From Flavobacterium sp. YJ01 (GTDB lineage Bacteria; Bacteroidota; Bacteroidia; Flavobacteriales; Flavobacteriaceae): a stretch of 64,000 nucleotides of DNA. A model generated the notes under the pieces. It was given only the letters and a program-made list of their open reading frames with translations. It was not told the DNA's origin and did no database searches. Positions within the stretch are counted from its first letter, which is position 1, and each line of letters opens with the position of its first letter. A program made the position numbers and the translations under genes. This document shows, one piece after another, positions 8,701-18,073 of this stretch. The stretch lies in NCBI RefSeq assembly GCF_029320955.1, contig NZ_CP119757.1, positions 744,001 through 808,000 of the forward strand. The letters are read 5' to 3'.

Positions 8701-11700
8701 ATGTATCTCAACTGCCACTGCTTCCACTCCCTGCGTTATGGCACCATACCGCTCGAAGATCTGATATCCAAGGCAGCCGCCTTGGGTGTCAGGGCTATGG
8801 CACTCACTGATATTAATACCGTAACAGGGATTTATGACTTTGTAAAGGGATGCCGGGCTGTGAATATAAAGCCTATTGTCGGAATAGAATTCCGCTCAGA
8901 GAATCAGCTGCGCTATATCGGGCTGGCAAAAAATGCGGCGGGCCTTGCTGAGATGAACCGCTTTCTGACCCGGCATAATTTTGAAAATGCCCCGCTTCCT
9001 TTGTCCGCTCCGGACTTTGAAAATGTTTTTGTGGTTTATCCTCTGGAGAATGTGCCCGCAGTTTTAAAAGAACATGAGTTTATCGGGATTCGTCCTGAAC
9101 AGACCCCTGTACTGATTCTCAGTGACTGGAAGAACCAAATAGACAAGATGGTCGTGCTCCAGCCAGTTACCTTCCGCACCAAAACGGAATACAAGCTGCA
9201 TAAAATACTGCGGGCCGTTGACCTGAATGTAATTCTTTCACGACTCGGCAATACCGATTACTGCAGGAAGACAGAAGTAATGGTGGATCTGGGCAGGATC
9301 CTGAAATGTTATGAAGGATACCCGCAGATCATTTCCAATACGGAAAAAATAATAGCGGACTGCCATTTTGAATTTGATTTCAAAACGCCGAAAAACAAGA
9401 AATACTACACCAATAACAAAAAGGACGACTTGCAGCTGCTCAGCACCCTCGCCCAGCAGGGGCTCGAATGGCGTTATGGGCAGCATAATGCAGAGGCAAA
9501 ATCAAGGATGTTCCGCGAGCTTAAGGTAATAGACCAGCTGGAATTCAGCGGCTATTTTTTAATTACCTGGGATATCATCCGTTTCAGCAATTCTCAGGGG
9601 TTTCTGCATATTGGGCGAGGCAGCGGTGCCAACAGCATCATCGCCTACTGTCTCGGAATTACCGATATATGTCCTTTGGAACTGGATCTGTATTTTGAGC
9701 GTTTTTTGAACCTGAACCGCAAAAGTCCTCCCGATTTTGACATTGACTGGAGCTGGAAGGAACGTGACATAATTCTGGAATACATTTTCTCCCGTTACGG
9801 ATATGACCATGTGGCATTCTGCGGCACCAATGTAGAATTCAAATATCGTTCTATATTCCGTGAAGTAGGCAAGGTTTTCGGGCTTCCAAAAGAAGAACTC
9901 GATGCGCTTGCCAAAAACCCGATGACCCTGCACCCTGCAAATGAAGTGGTCCGTGAAGTACAGCAGTACGGCATGATGCTGGAGAAATACCCCAACCAGA
10001 GAAGCATGCATTCCTGCGGCATCCTGATTTCCGAAGAGCCCATCACCAACTATTCCGTACTGGAAATGCCTCCCAAGGGCTTTCCCATAGTGCTTTTTGA
10101 CATGCATACCGCCGAAGATATCGGGCTTGAAAAGTTTGATATCCTGAGCCAGCGCGGGATCGGCCATATTGATGACAGCGTAAAACTGATTGAGAAAAAT
10201 CGCGGCATAAGGCTCAATATTCGTGACACCACGATTTCAAAAGATGAAGCCAGCTGCAACAGCTTTCTTGCAATGGGAAAAACCATAGGCTGCTTTTATA
10301 TCGAGAGCCCTGCCATGAGAGGGCTGCTGCGGCGTCTGAAATGTGACAATTATAAAACCCTTGTGGCGGCCTCCTCCATCATACGCCCGGGGGTCGCGCA
10401 ATCGGGAATGATGAAGGAATATATCTTCAGGCACAATCATCCCGACAGGTTTGAATACTTCCATCCAGTGTTCGAGCAGCAGCTCGGGGAAACCTACGGC
10501 ATTATGGTATATCAGGAAGATGTCATTAAAATTGCCCTGCATTACGGCGGGCTTCCTGCAGCCGACGGGGATATTCTGCGCCGTGCCATGTCTGGAAAAG
10601 GACGCTCCAAAGCCGCATTGCAGAAAGTAAAAGACAATTTTTTTGCATCCTGCGCGGCCCAGGGGCACCCCTTGGCGCTCAGCCAGGAAATATACCGCCA
10701 GATCGAGTCCTTTGCAGGCTATTCGTTCTGCAAGGCACACTCAGCCTCCTATGCCGTGGAAAGCTACCAGAGCCTGTATCTGAAAGTGCATTATCCAATC
10801 GAATTTATGGTGGCGGTAATCAACAATCAGGGCGGTTTCTACCGCACCGAAGTGTATGTCCACGAAGCAAAGATGTCAGGGGCGGCAGTGCACAATCCCT
10901 GCGTGAACAAAAGCCAGTTGGAAACCACTTTGTATGGTTCTGATGTCTATCTGGGGTTCATGCACCTGCAGAGCCTTGAATCCAAAACAGCTGTTTTGAT
11001 CCAGCAGGAACGGGAAAAAAACGGGCTTTACAAATCATTGGAAGATTTTATCAACCGCATACCCATTGGAATTGAAGCCATACAGATTCTGATTTTCATC
11101 GGCGCATTCCGGTTCACCGGGAAAACAAAAAACCAGCTGCTGGTCATTGCCCGTCTAATTCTGGTAAACTTCAATCCCGAGAACCGCGCACCAATGCTGC
11201 TTCAGGAGCCTGTAAAGGAATTTGTTCTTCCCCAGCTGGAACGTTCTGCTTTTGAAGATGCCTTTGATGAGATTGAACTGCTGGGCTTTCCGGTCTCCTG
11301 TTCCCCTTTTGATCTGCTTCAGACTCCTTTCAGGGGCAGTGTCATGGCAAAAGACCTTTTGGACCATCATAAAAAACAGGTCCGAATGCTGGCTTATCTG
11401 ATCTCCCGCAAGCATGTGCCCACAAAGATGGGCGCTATGTATTTCGGCACCTGGATAGATGCTGAAGGGCAGCTTTTTGATACGGCGCATTTTACCGACA
11501 GCCTGGCCATGTATCCTTTTCAGGGAGGAGGATGCTACCTGCTGCTGGGCAGTGTGGAAGTGGATTACCATTTCCCCACCATAACGGTTACCAAGATGGC
11601 TAAAATGCCCTTTATACCAGATCCGCGCTATGAACAGGAGAACGACTGGAAATACAGGGCGCAGCAGAGAATACGCGAAGATGTGAGCATGACCCATCGC

Positions 11701-11757
11701 GCTCCCTATCCGCAGGAACATGAAATCAATATTCCAAGGCTAAAAATGAGCAATTAA
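8701..11757 (+). CDS. dnaE: DNA polymerase III alpha subunit, error-prone type (DnaE2-like)
   Basis: A C-family replicative-type polymerase of 1018 residues, shorter than the roughly 1150-1450 of main DnaE proteins. The N-terminal PHP domain begins MYLNCHCFHSLRYG. The catalytic aspartates are D345 and D347 (PPDFDIDW), and the third is likely D480 (EKFDIL). A helix-hairpin-helix lies near residue 790 and an OB-fold near 890-970. Its coupling to the Y-family polymerase three bases upstream is the arrangement of ImuB/DnaE2 mutasomes. Hence a role in damage-tolerant synthesis is likely, not bulk replication. No imuA-like gene is visible. It is followed after 61 bases by alkB. Confidence 0.92.
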   Translation: MYLNCHCFHSLRYGTIPLEDLISKAAALGVRAMALTDINTVTGIYDFVKGCRAVNIKPIVGIEFRSENQLRYIGLAKNAAGLAEMNRFLTRHNFENAPLPLSAPDFENVFVVYPLENVPAVLKEHEFIGIRPEQTPVLILSDWKNQIDKMVVLQPVTFRTKTEYKLHKILRAVDLNVILSRLGNTDYCRKTEVMVDLGRILKCYEGYPQIISNTEKIIADCHFEFDFKTPKNKKYYTNNKKDDLQLLSTLAQQGLEWRYGQHNAEAKSRMFRELKVIDQLEFSGYFLITWDIIRFSNSQGFLHIGRGSGANSIIAYCLGITDICPLELDLYFERFLNLNRKSPPDFDIDWSWKERDIILEYIFSRYGYDHVAFCGTNVEFKYRSIFREVGKVFGLPKEELDALAKNPMTLHPANEVVREVQQYGMMLEKYPNQRSMHSCGILISEEPITNYSVLEMPPKGFPIVLFDMHTAEDIGLEKFDILSQRGIGHIDDSVKLIEKNRGIRLNIRDTTISKDEASCNSFLAMGKTIGCFYIESPAMRGLLRRLKCDNYKTLVAASSIIRPGVAQSGMMKEYIFRHNHPDRFEYFHPVFEQQLGETYGIMVYQEDVIKIALHYGGLPAADGDILRRAMSGKGRSKAALQKVKDNFFASCAAQGHPLALSQEIYRQIESFAGYSFCKAHSASYAVESYQSLYLKVHYPIEFMVAVINNQGGFYRTEVYVHEAKMSGAAVHNPCVNKSQLETTLYGSDVYLGFMHLQSLESKTAVLIQQEREKNGLYKSLEDFINRIPIGIEAIQILIFIGAFRFTGKTKNQLLVIARLILVNFNPENRAPMLLQEPVKEFVLPQLERSAFEDAFDEIELLGFPVSCSPFDLLQTPFRGSVMAKDLLDHHKKQVRMLAYLISRKHVPTKMGAMYFGTWIDAEGQLFDTAHFTDSLAMYPFQGGGCYLLLGSVEVDYHFPTITVTKMAKMPFIPDPRYEQENDWKYRAQQRIREDVSMTHRAPYPQEHEINIPRLKMSN

Positions 11758-11818
11758 CAGGCTTCTTCGGCTTTAGGCTTTAAGCCTGCACTGAGTATGA
11801 ACTAAAAAAATAAAGAAA

Positions 11819-12439
11819 ATGATGCTTTTTGATGACACCGAAATTTTTTCATCAGGTAACGGCGGCAGGAGAATATTTGACGTCCCTGATGCCGACCTGC
11901 TGCTGATTGATAATTTCTTCAGCAAAACCGAATCCGATCATTATTACAATGTTTTATACCACGGCACACCGTGGAGGGAATATGAAATGCCCATGTATGA
12001 CAAAGTGGTTACAGCTCCCCGCATGATCTCGTGGTACGGGGACAGCAGCAGGCCTGAACGTAAATCAAATCCGGATTGGCCTTTGGAACTGCTCCAGATC
12101 AGGGAGCGCGTGGAAAAGGAAACCCGCATAAACTTTAACGGCGTACTGCTCAATTTGTACAGAGATGGCACCGATGGTGTGGGATGGCACAGCGACAAGA
12201 CCTCATCGAGCAATAAGAATATGAACATCGCTTCTGTGACTTTCGGAGAAACGCGTCTGTTCCGCCTGCGTCATAAAGTACTCAAAAATATGGCGCCAAT
12301 CGAGATTCCGCTGCACCACGGAACCTTTCTTCTCATGGCAGGCAGCACCAATACCTACTGGGAGCACCAGGTGCCTAAGACGGCCCGTCCCGTACTGCCC
12401 AGAATCAACCTTACCTTTCGTCAGGTCAGGGAAATATAA
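11819..12439 (+). CDS. alkB: AlkB-type 2-oxoglutarate/Fe(II) dioxygenase
   Basis: 206 residues of the AlkB family, which removes methyl groups from damaged DNA or RNA bases by oxidation. The iron ligands H124 and D126 (GWHSDK) and H183 (YWEHQV) are present. The 2-oxoglutarate-binding arginine R195 lies in PRINLTFR, with R201 following. YRDG before the HxD motif is also typical. The gene lies 61 bases after dnaE on the same strand and probably shares its message, adding direct base repair to translesion synthesis. The alternative of an RNA or protein substrate cannot be excluded. Confidence 0.9.
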   Translation: MMLFDDTEIFSSGNGGRRIFDVPDADLLLIDNFFSKTESDHYYNVLYHGTPWREYEMPMYDKVVTAPRMISWYGDSSRPERKSNPDWPLELLQIRERVEKETRINFNGVLLNLYRDGTDGVGWHSDKTSSSNKNMNIASVTFGETRLFRLRHKVLKNMAPIEIPLHHGTFLLMAGSTNTYWEHQVPKTARPVLPRINLTFRQVREI

Positions 12440-12529
12440 AATAACGACTCCTTTCTAACCGACTGAAAACCATAGCAATCCTATAATAATAGGGGATTAA
12501 AATATAACAGCTTTATTTTTCTGTCATGT

Positions 12530-12537
12530 TAACTTTG
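12530..12537 (+). promoter_or_regulatory. -7 promoter box before the DUF3606 gene
   Basis: TAACTTTG matches TAnnTTTG and lies 25 bases upstream of the ATG at 12563. A clear TTG -33 box is not seen. Confidence 0.35.
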
Positions 12538-12562
12538 GAATTCACTATTAAATTTAAAAATC

Positions 12563-12880
12563 ATGGAAAATCTACATAATAACGGACAAGAGCAGAACGC
12601 TCATATTGATATTTCACAGCAGGCTGAAATCCAGCAGTGGGCTGAAAAGTTAAATGTCCCTGAGGAGATATTAAAAGATGCCGTAAGGGCAGCAGGCACT
12701 ACTGTGGAAGAAGTAGCTGAGCACTTGAATGATAATTCTCCTTCTAGAGAAAGCGCCTCAGAAACCGTTCGCTTGAAAGACGGTCCCTGGCATGATGAAA
12801 AAGGGAATGGTAAGCATCAAAATCCGCAGGGAAAAAGCATTGAAGAGGCAACAGACCCTTCAAAACTATCACAGCTTTAA
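12563..12880 (+). CDS. DUF3606 domain protein
   Basis: A soluble acidic protein of 105 residues. Residues about 17-57 (IDISQQAEIQQWAEKLNVPE, then a helix ending VEEVAEHLN) have the two-helix pattern of DUF3606, a small domain common in stress-related genes of proteobacteria and Bacteroidota. The C-terminal half is polar, with KDGPWHDEKGNGKHQNP and no predicted fold. A -7 box lies upstream and a terminator downstream, so it is transcribed alone. Molecular function is unknown. Confidence 0.7.
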   Translation: MENLHNNGQEQNAHIDISQQAEIQQWAEKLNVPEEILKDAVRAAGTTVEEVAEHLNDNSPSRESASETVRLKDGPWHDEKGNGKHQNPQGKSIEEATDPSKLSQL

Positions 12881-12950
12881 GTTTCAAAAAACTTAATTAT
12901 CATTCATAGTAATAACTGCTTTATAAAAAGTAAAAACGAAAATAGGTAAA

Positions 12951-13010
12951 AGAATCCTGAAGGGCATTTTTTTGATTAAGCAGTCAAATGATGCTCTTCA
13001 GGATTTTATT
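12951..13010 (+). terminator. Terminator after the DUF3606 gene
   Basis: AATCCTGAAGGGCAT and ATGCTCTTCAGGATT pair (one mismatch) around a loop of about 23 bases, followed by TTATTTT. Confidence 0.75.
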
Positions 13011-13172
13011 TTAAGATAAATGCTTTCTAATTAACCGATAGGTAATCATCCTGAATATAACAATTGCTTCTTACCCTTCTTTTGAGTTAATTCCATAAAT
13101 TTGTGCTGCAGACTCTTTGATCTGCCCCTCTGCTTTAAAAATAAATAGAGATCAAAAACATTCCGTTTAAAA

Positions 13173-15491
13173 ATGAACGATCCGATTCTAGAAAACCTTA
13201 ATCCCAGCCAGCTCCAAGCCGTGAAAACCACAGAAGGTTATGTGCGCGTTATTGCAGGAGCCGGCTCAGGAAAAACAAAGGCCCTTACCTCCCGCTTTGC
13301 CTACATTGTGGACAGGCTGGGAATCAATTCCTCCAATATCCTCTGCGTGACCTTTACCAATAAAGCGGCACAGGAAATGAAAAGGCGCGTCAAGGCGCTC
13401 ATTGGCGATCTTTTTGATGTCAGCTTCATCACAACCTATCACGGTTTCTGCGTACGGTTTCTGCGTGAGGAAATAAATAAAATCCATTACCCGAAAAATT
13501 TTATCATACTGGATGCCGAAGACCAGAAAACCATTTTAAGGGAGGTGTTCAACGAACTGGACATCAATTCGAAAAACCTCACTTTCAAACAGGTGCTCCG
13601 CTTTATCTCCAAACAGAAAAGCACCTCCGATTATCTGGGGTACATGCTCGAGAATAAAAGCTTTGAGCCCGATGAAAAGGAATCGCTCTCCAGCCGCGTG
13701 TATCAGAAATACCTCGACAAGCAGAAGCGCAATTATGCGCTGGATTTTGATGACCTGATCCATTTTACGGCTTTCATACTCGACAGCAATCCTGATGTGC
13801 TTTTCAAATGGCAGCAAATGCTGCATTACATACAGGTCGATGAGGCGCAGGACAGCTCCGACAGCCAGTTCCATCTGGTGGAAATGCTCTCGCGTGTGCA
13901 CCAGAACCTGTTTCTGGTAGGGGATCCCGACCAGACGATCTATGAGTGGCGCGGTGCGAAACCCGAATACCTGGTGGAATTCGACAGGATGTTTCCTGAC
14001 ACGAAAACCATTATCATGAACCAGAACTACCGCTCTACGCCAAACATCCTCAAAGTAGGCAACCATATTATCAAAAACAACAAGGTAAGGGTGGACAAGG
14101 ATATGGTCACGGATAATCCCGAAGGAGTTGAAGTGGTGCATTTCCATGGAAAAAATGACTTTGAGGAAACCTTCTGGGTGGCTTCCGAAATCAAGGAAAT
14201 CCTTAAAACGGAAAATGCCGCTTACTCTGATATTACCATTTTATACCGTTCCAACCATCTCTCCAGAAATATCGAGCAGGCACTGATCAAAGAAAATATT
14301 CCCTACGCCATATTTGGTGGCGTGCGTTTCTTTGAAAGAAAGGAAATCAAAGATGTGCTTTCCTTTTTAAGGCTTATCGTCCAGGGCGATAATTTCTCTT
14401 TTCTGCGCATTCACAACCACCCTTCCCGCGGGCTGGGGAAAAAGTTCCTCGAAAGGCTCAGCCTTCTGGCAGGCGAACAGAACCTGTCCCTGCTTCAGGC
14501 GCTGCAAAATAATATTGAGGATAAAGAGCTCAATAAAAAAGGAGCTGCGGATTTCCTGGCTCTGGTTGAAGAGCTGAAAACAGATGCCCAGACAAATTCC
14601 ATTTCTGATCTGGTCAAGATCATACTCGATAAAAGCGGACTATCCGAACTCTACCGAAAAGACGGCGATGAGGACAGGCTGGAAAATATAAAAGAGCTGG
14701 TAAGCTCCATGCTGCTGCTGGAAAAAGAAAACAACGGCCCTGTAAATATTGTCGAATACCTGCAGGAAATTGCACTCTATACCGATCTGGACAAAGACAC
14801 GGAAAATCAGGATAAGGTACGCCTGATGACCATCCACATCTCCAAAGGGCTTGAATTTCCCTATGTGTTCCTATGCGGTTTTACCGAAGGGGTCCTGCCA
14901 AGCGCCCTTTCCATAAAGGAAAGACGAAAACGTGCTATTGAAGAGGAAAGAAGACTGATGTACGTTGCCGTTACAAGAGCCGAGAAAAGGTTTTACATGA
15001 CCGATTCGGAAGGCTTTAATTTCACCACAGGGCTCAACAAATACCCGTCAAGGTTCCTCTTTGAAATCAAGGAAGAATTTTATGTGCGTAAAGGAAAACT
15101 GTCAGCAGAAATCCTCCAGGCGGCACAGTCATCGGCAGCGGCCTCAAAAAACAGTGAAGATACCGAGTTCATTGAAGGGGACCTTGTAATGCATCCTGTC
15201 TGGAACAAAGGGAAAGTGCTTGCTGTGGACAGGGAGAAAAACCAGTACACGGTGCATTTTTTTGAAATGGGAAAAGAGAAACCCATTGACTTTTCGTTTC
15301 GTTTCCTAACTGCCGGATCAGATGCTGAACCTGAGAGTTCTTCCCCTGCCGAACTTTTGAATATCCAGGAAAACTTAAAAAATGCGCCGGATCCCTTTGC
15401 AGACCAGGAGCAGCAGAACGGCTTTGCTGACAATGAAGATAGCCGTATTTTTAATGATAAAAATACAGACAGTGAAAAGGAAGAATGGTAA
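13173..15491 (+). CDS. UvrD/Rep-type superfamily 1 DNA helicase
   Basis: 772 residues. The Walker A motif GAGSGKT is at residues 29-35, the DEAQD box at D223/E224, QNYRST follows, and the C-terminal motifs MTIHISKGLEF and LMYVAVTRAEKR complete the helicase set. After a low-complexity linker, residues about 665-715 (GDLVMHPVWNKGKVLAVD) form the small beta domain by which UvrD/PcrA contact RNA polymerase. Such enzymes unwind 3'-tailed DNA in excision repair and at stalled forks. The 2B region is complete, so it looks active. It lies between the polymerase block and xseA/xseB. Whether it is uvrD or an accessory paralogue cannot be told here. Confidence 0.92.
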   Translation: MNDPILENLNPSQLQAVKTTEGYVRVIAGAGSGKTKALTSRFAYIVDRLGINSSNILCVTFTNKAAQEMKRRVKALIGDLFDVSFITTYHGFCVRFLREEINKIHYPKNFIILDAEDQKTILREVFNELDINSKNLTFKQVLRFISKQKSTSDYLGYMLENKSFEPDEKESLSSRVYQKYLDKQKRNYALDFDDLIHFTAFILDSNPDVLFKWQQMLHYIQVDEAQDSSDSQFHLVEMLSRVHQNLFLVGDPDQTIYEWRGAKPEYLVEFDRMFPDTKTIIMNQNYRSTPNILKVGNHIIKNNKVRVDKDMVTDNPEGVEVVHFHGKNDFEETFWVASEIKEILKTENAAYSDITILYRSNHLSRNIEQALIKENIPYAIFGGVRFFERKEIKDVLSFLRLIVQGDNFSFLRIHNHPSRGLGKKFLERLSLLAGEQNLSLLQALQNNIEDKELNKKGAADFLALVEELKTDAQTNSISDLVKIILDKSGLSELYRKDGDEDRLENIKELVSSMLLLEKENNGPVNIVEYLQEIALYTDLDKDTENQDKVRLMTIHISKGLEFPYVFLCGFTEGVLPSALSIKERRKRAIEEERRLMYVAVTRAEKRFYMTDSEGFNFTTGLNKYPSRFLFEIKEEFYVRKGKLSAEILQAAQSSAAASKNSEDTEFIEGDLVMHPVWNKGKVLAVDREKNQYTVHFFEMGKEKPIDFSFRFLTAGSDAEPESSSPAELLNIQENLKNAPDPFADQEQQNGFADNEDSRIFNDKNTDSEKEEW

Positions 15492-15545
15492 AAGCCGGCT
15501 CATCAGAGCGGTATTGCCGTATCGGTACTTAAATCATTTTTTATA

Positions 15546-15580
15546 CAAAAGCCCATTGCTGTTTGAAACAATGGGCTTTG
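15546..15580 (+). terminator. Terminator after the helicase gene
   Basis: GCCCATTG (15551-15558) pairs with CAATGGGC (15569-15576), preceded by AAAA and followed by TTTG. Confidence 0.8.
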
Positions 15581-15701
15581 TCTTGTATCGGCGTATAGTA
15601 GGCAGTACCTGAAACTTTTTCATAAAAGGCATGCGGTGTTATCGGAATGTAACTTAAACTATAACGCTGCAAAGCTGTACTTTAGTGTGCAGCATCCTGT
15701 T

Positions 15702-15911
15702 TTACTCCTTGCTGTTCTCCATGCCGCTGATGATTTTAGCCACTTCAGTTTCGGTCGATTTTAGTTTTGCCTGGCAGAACTCTATCAGTTCAGATGCCCT
15801 TTTTACTTTGGCAGCCAGTTCATCCACAGAGATGGTTTCGTCTTCCATCTCTTTGGCGATCAGGGCCAGCTCTTTGGCTGCAGCCTCATAAGTCAGTGTG
15901 TTTTCCATCAT
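15702..15911 (-). CDS. xseB: Exodeoxyribonuclease VII small subunit
   Basis: 69 residues forming the usual helical pair: LTYEAAAKELALIAKEMED, a short turn ISVDELA, and a second helix LIEFCQAKLKSTETEVAKI. XseB subunits coat the XseA filament; the complex degrades single-stranded DNA from both ends into oligonucleotides. It begins 26 bases inside the end of xseA, so translation is coupled. Either of the two adjacent ATGs (15911 or 15908) may be used. Confidence 0.9.
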   Translation of the reverse strand: MMENTLTYEAAAKELALIAKEMEDETISVDELAAKVKRASELIEFCQAKLKSTETEVAKIISGMENSKE

Positions 15912-17322
15912 ATTCTATTTTTTCGTTGACCGTACTTTTCAGTACGGCATCTTTTGTTACTATTTCAATCTCTTCGCCTTCCTTTATGCTCCCTGCTCCG
16001 TTTACAATTTTATTGTTTTTTCGGATCACGGCATATCCTCTGCTGAGCACATTCTGCGGGGAGAGCAGCTTTATAGTTTTATGGTGGTGCTCCAATTGGA
16101 GTCTGCGGCTTCGCAGGTACTGGCTGGTAAAGATCTTCAGGTTCGCTTTTAAATGCTGAAGATTGCTGTTTTCCTGCTGGATGATGCTCTGCGGCCTTTG
16201 CAGTGTTTTCTGCGCAGCCAGCAGCAGATGCTGCTTTTTTTCTGCCAGCAGGTTTCGGCTAGCCTGCGAAATATGCTGCTTTTGCAGCATAAGCTCTTCT
16301 TTCTTCGCGGCAATCAGTTCCCATGCATTATGGCTGACCAGATTTTTGATCTCGCTGAGTTCCCTGTAATGCCCTAGGAAAAGCTGCTGGGATTTGATGG
16401 CTATGGTCCTTTGCAGCGAGAGTATGTGCTGCTCGAAACTGCGGTTGTGCGCTATAATGAACTCCGCCGCCTTGGTGGGGGTTTTGGTATGGGTATGGGC
16501 CATCAGGTCTGTAATGCTGACATTTTTCTGGTGTCCGATGCCGGTTATCACAGGGATCGGGAATTTTGCGACAGCCCTTCCGATATTGTAGTTGTCGAAA
16601 ATCAGGAAATCAGACTGCGATCCGCCTCCCCTTGCAATGACAACGGCATCATAAGGAATTCCGGTATTATAGACTTCTATGAGTTTATTTAGGAACAGCT
16701 TGGCGTTATTGTCCCCCTGCACAACGGTATGATAGTCATCAATCTGAAAAACATAGCCAAAATCATTATGCTGCATCGTATGGCGGAAATCCTCATTCCC
16801 GGCGGAACTGCTTGAGGAAATCACCGCAACCCTCTGAATTATCACAGGAAGCTTCAGACGGCTGTTCAGCGTGGAGTATCCCTCGCCTTCTTTGTGTATG
16901 AAATCATTCTCTTTGACAAGCCTTGCAAGGGTAGCATTGCGCTGCTGTTCCAGAATGCCGATCATGAAATTGCTGTCGATATCCAGAAGGTTTACCGAGA
17001 GACCGTACAGCGGATGGAAATCCACGCTCACCTGAACAAGAACATGAAGGTTGTTGGTAAAACGCTGTCCGGTGCTGTTTTCAAAATCAAGGATCTTCAG
17101 CGCTCCTGCTCCCCAGCTCTTGCCCATTATTTTAGCAGTGATCACACTGCCTTTCTCTGATTTCTCCACCAGTTCAAAATAATGGATCTTTTTATCGGCC
17201 TTGAAGGAATGGTTGGTGATATCAGCCACTACCCAGTACGTCCGTCCCTTAAAGCGGGAATGGATCGTCTCCTGGATCTGGCCGGTGAGCTGTGAGAGTC
17301 TGATATACTGGTCGGGTCCCAT
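15886..17322 (-). CDS. xseA: Exodeoxyribonuclease VII large subunit
   Basis: 478 residues. The N-terminal OB-fold (YWVVADITNHSFKADKKIHY) is followed by the catalytic domain with VIARGGGSQSDFLIFDN and the PIPVITGIGHQKNVSITDLMAHTHTKTPTKAAEF region, all hallmarks of XseA. A long coiled coil (about residues 290-420) is the XseB docking region, and the C-terminus carries LSRGYAVI. It acts with XseB in mismatch repair and in processing single-stranded DNA. The pair runs opposite to the helicase gene and forms an operon with a 26-base overlap. Confidence 0.94.
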   Translation of the reverse strand: MGPDQYIRLSQLTGQIQETIHSRFKGRTYWVVADITNHSFKADKKIHYFELVEKSEKGSVITAKIMGKSWGAGALKILDFENSTGQRFTNNLHVLVQVSVDFHPLYGLSVNLLDIDSNFMIGILEQQRNATLARLVKENDFIHKEGEGYSTLNSRLKLPVIIQRVAVISSSSSAGNEDFRHTMQHNDFGYVFQIDDYHTVVQGDNNAKLFLNKLIEVYNTGIPYDAVVIARGGGSQSDFLIFDNYNIGRAVAKFPIPVITGIGHQKNVSITDLMAHTHTKTPTKAAEFIIAHNRSFEQHILSLQRTIAIKSQQLFLGHYRELSEIKNLVSHNAWELIAAKKEELMLQKQHISQASRNLLAEKKQHLLLAAQKTLQRPQSIIQQENSNLQHLKANLKIFTSQYLRSRRLQLEHHHKTIKLLSPQNVLSRGYAVIRKNNKIVNGAGSIKEGEEIEIVTKDAVLKSTVNEKIEYDGKHTDL

Positions 17323-17642
17323 ATTGTTTTCAGGGGTCTGCTGCTGTTTGTTTTTCCTTCTTCACCGCTAAGATAGCTATTCTCAGGCGGATCTCAAAAA
17401 CAGAAAAAAGAGAGGTTAATTTTCAATTCAAAACGGGTTAAAAGGGCAGCCAAAGTAGTGCCCGCCCTCACCTGCATGCGCATAACGGCCCCTGGCCGCC
17501 CTTCGGGACTTATAGCACTCCGGCTCGCTATCCGGACACTTTTCTTCTGCTTTCTTTTTTCCCGTTTTTTCTTTTGAAAAATTTCATTTGGGAAGCAGGG
17601 GAAAAGAAAACTTAAAAGAGTATTCACTAAAACTTTATTGTC
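17323..17642 (+). other. Leader region upstream of ssb
   Basis: This gene-less stretch separates divergent xseA and ssb. Bases about 17460-17550 are GC-rich, with small hairpins including a CCC-TTCG-GG tetraloop, and are followed by a pyrimidine-rich tract and an A-rich leader. It may hold the promoter and a leader structure for the ssb-pcfJ cassette. I recall similar GC-rich leaders before ssb in Bacteroidota conjugative elements, which is memory and not evidence. No conserved -33/-7 pair is evident. Confidence 0.3.
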
Positions 17643-18029
17643 ATGGAAATCACAGGACGAATTGTAAAAGATGCCTCCGTTTTCAAAGTAAAAGAAAACC
17701 GTGAGGTCGTAAACTTCTCCATAGCGGTCAACGACAGCTATAAACCCAAAGGAAGCACAGAGGTCAAAAAGATTGTAACCTATATCGACTGTTCTTACTG
17801 GCTCAGCTCGGGACTGGTGCATTGGCTCAAAAAAGGTACGCTCGTCCAACTCTTCGGACGCATCGGACTGAATGTCTATATTGGAAATGACGCCCAAGCT
17901 CACGGGTCATTGACCTTTCATACCTCGGATATCAAGATACTCGTATTTGCGCAGGCGGATAATACAAAAGCCGCTGCCGCAGCTAAACAGGATAAAACAG
18001 CAGACGAGCCTGACGACCTGCCTTTCTAA
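17643..18029 (+). CDS. ssb: Single-stranded DNA-binding protein, accessory type
   Basis: 128 residues. An OB-fold begins MEITGRIVKDASVFKVKENREVVNFSIAVN, with the YIDCSYWLSSG strand. A short Ala/Lys-rich linker precedes the acidic tip DDLPF, which binds SSB partner proteins. The length and divergence from chromosomal SSB, together with the following pcfK/pcfJ genes, suggest a mobile-element copy. It would cover single-stranded DNA during transfer or repair. Small proteins follow at gaps of 44 and 26 bases, forming one operon. Confidence 0.88.
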   Translation: MEITGRIVKDASVFKVKENREVVNFSIAVNDSYKPKGSTEVKKIVTYIDCSYWLSSGLVHWLKKGTLVQLFGRIGLNVYIGNDAQAHGSLTFHTSDIKILVFAQADNTKAAAAAKQDKTADEPDDLPF

Positions 18030-18073
18030 ACCATTCACGCTTATAATTTTTATACACGCCTAAATACAACATT

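Noticed and set aside
9559..10167. 202-codon minus-strand frame within dnaE
   Set aside because: Antisense to the conserved catalytic region of dnaE; no recognisable protein.
13536..14147. 203-codon minus-strand frame within the helicase gene
   Set aside because: Antisense to helicase motifs; shadow frame caused by higher GC.
17394..17903. 169-codon minus-strand frame across the ssb start
   Set aside because: Covers the ssb OB-fold in antisense and the low-complexity leader; no protein features.
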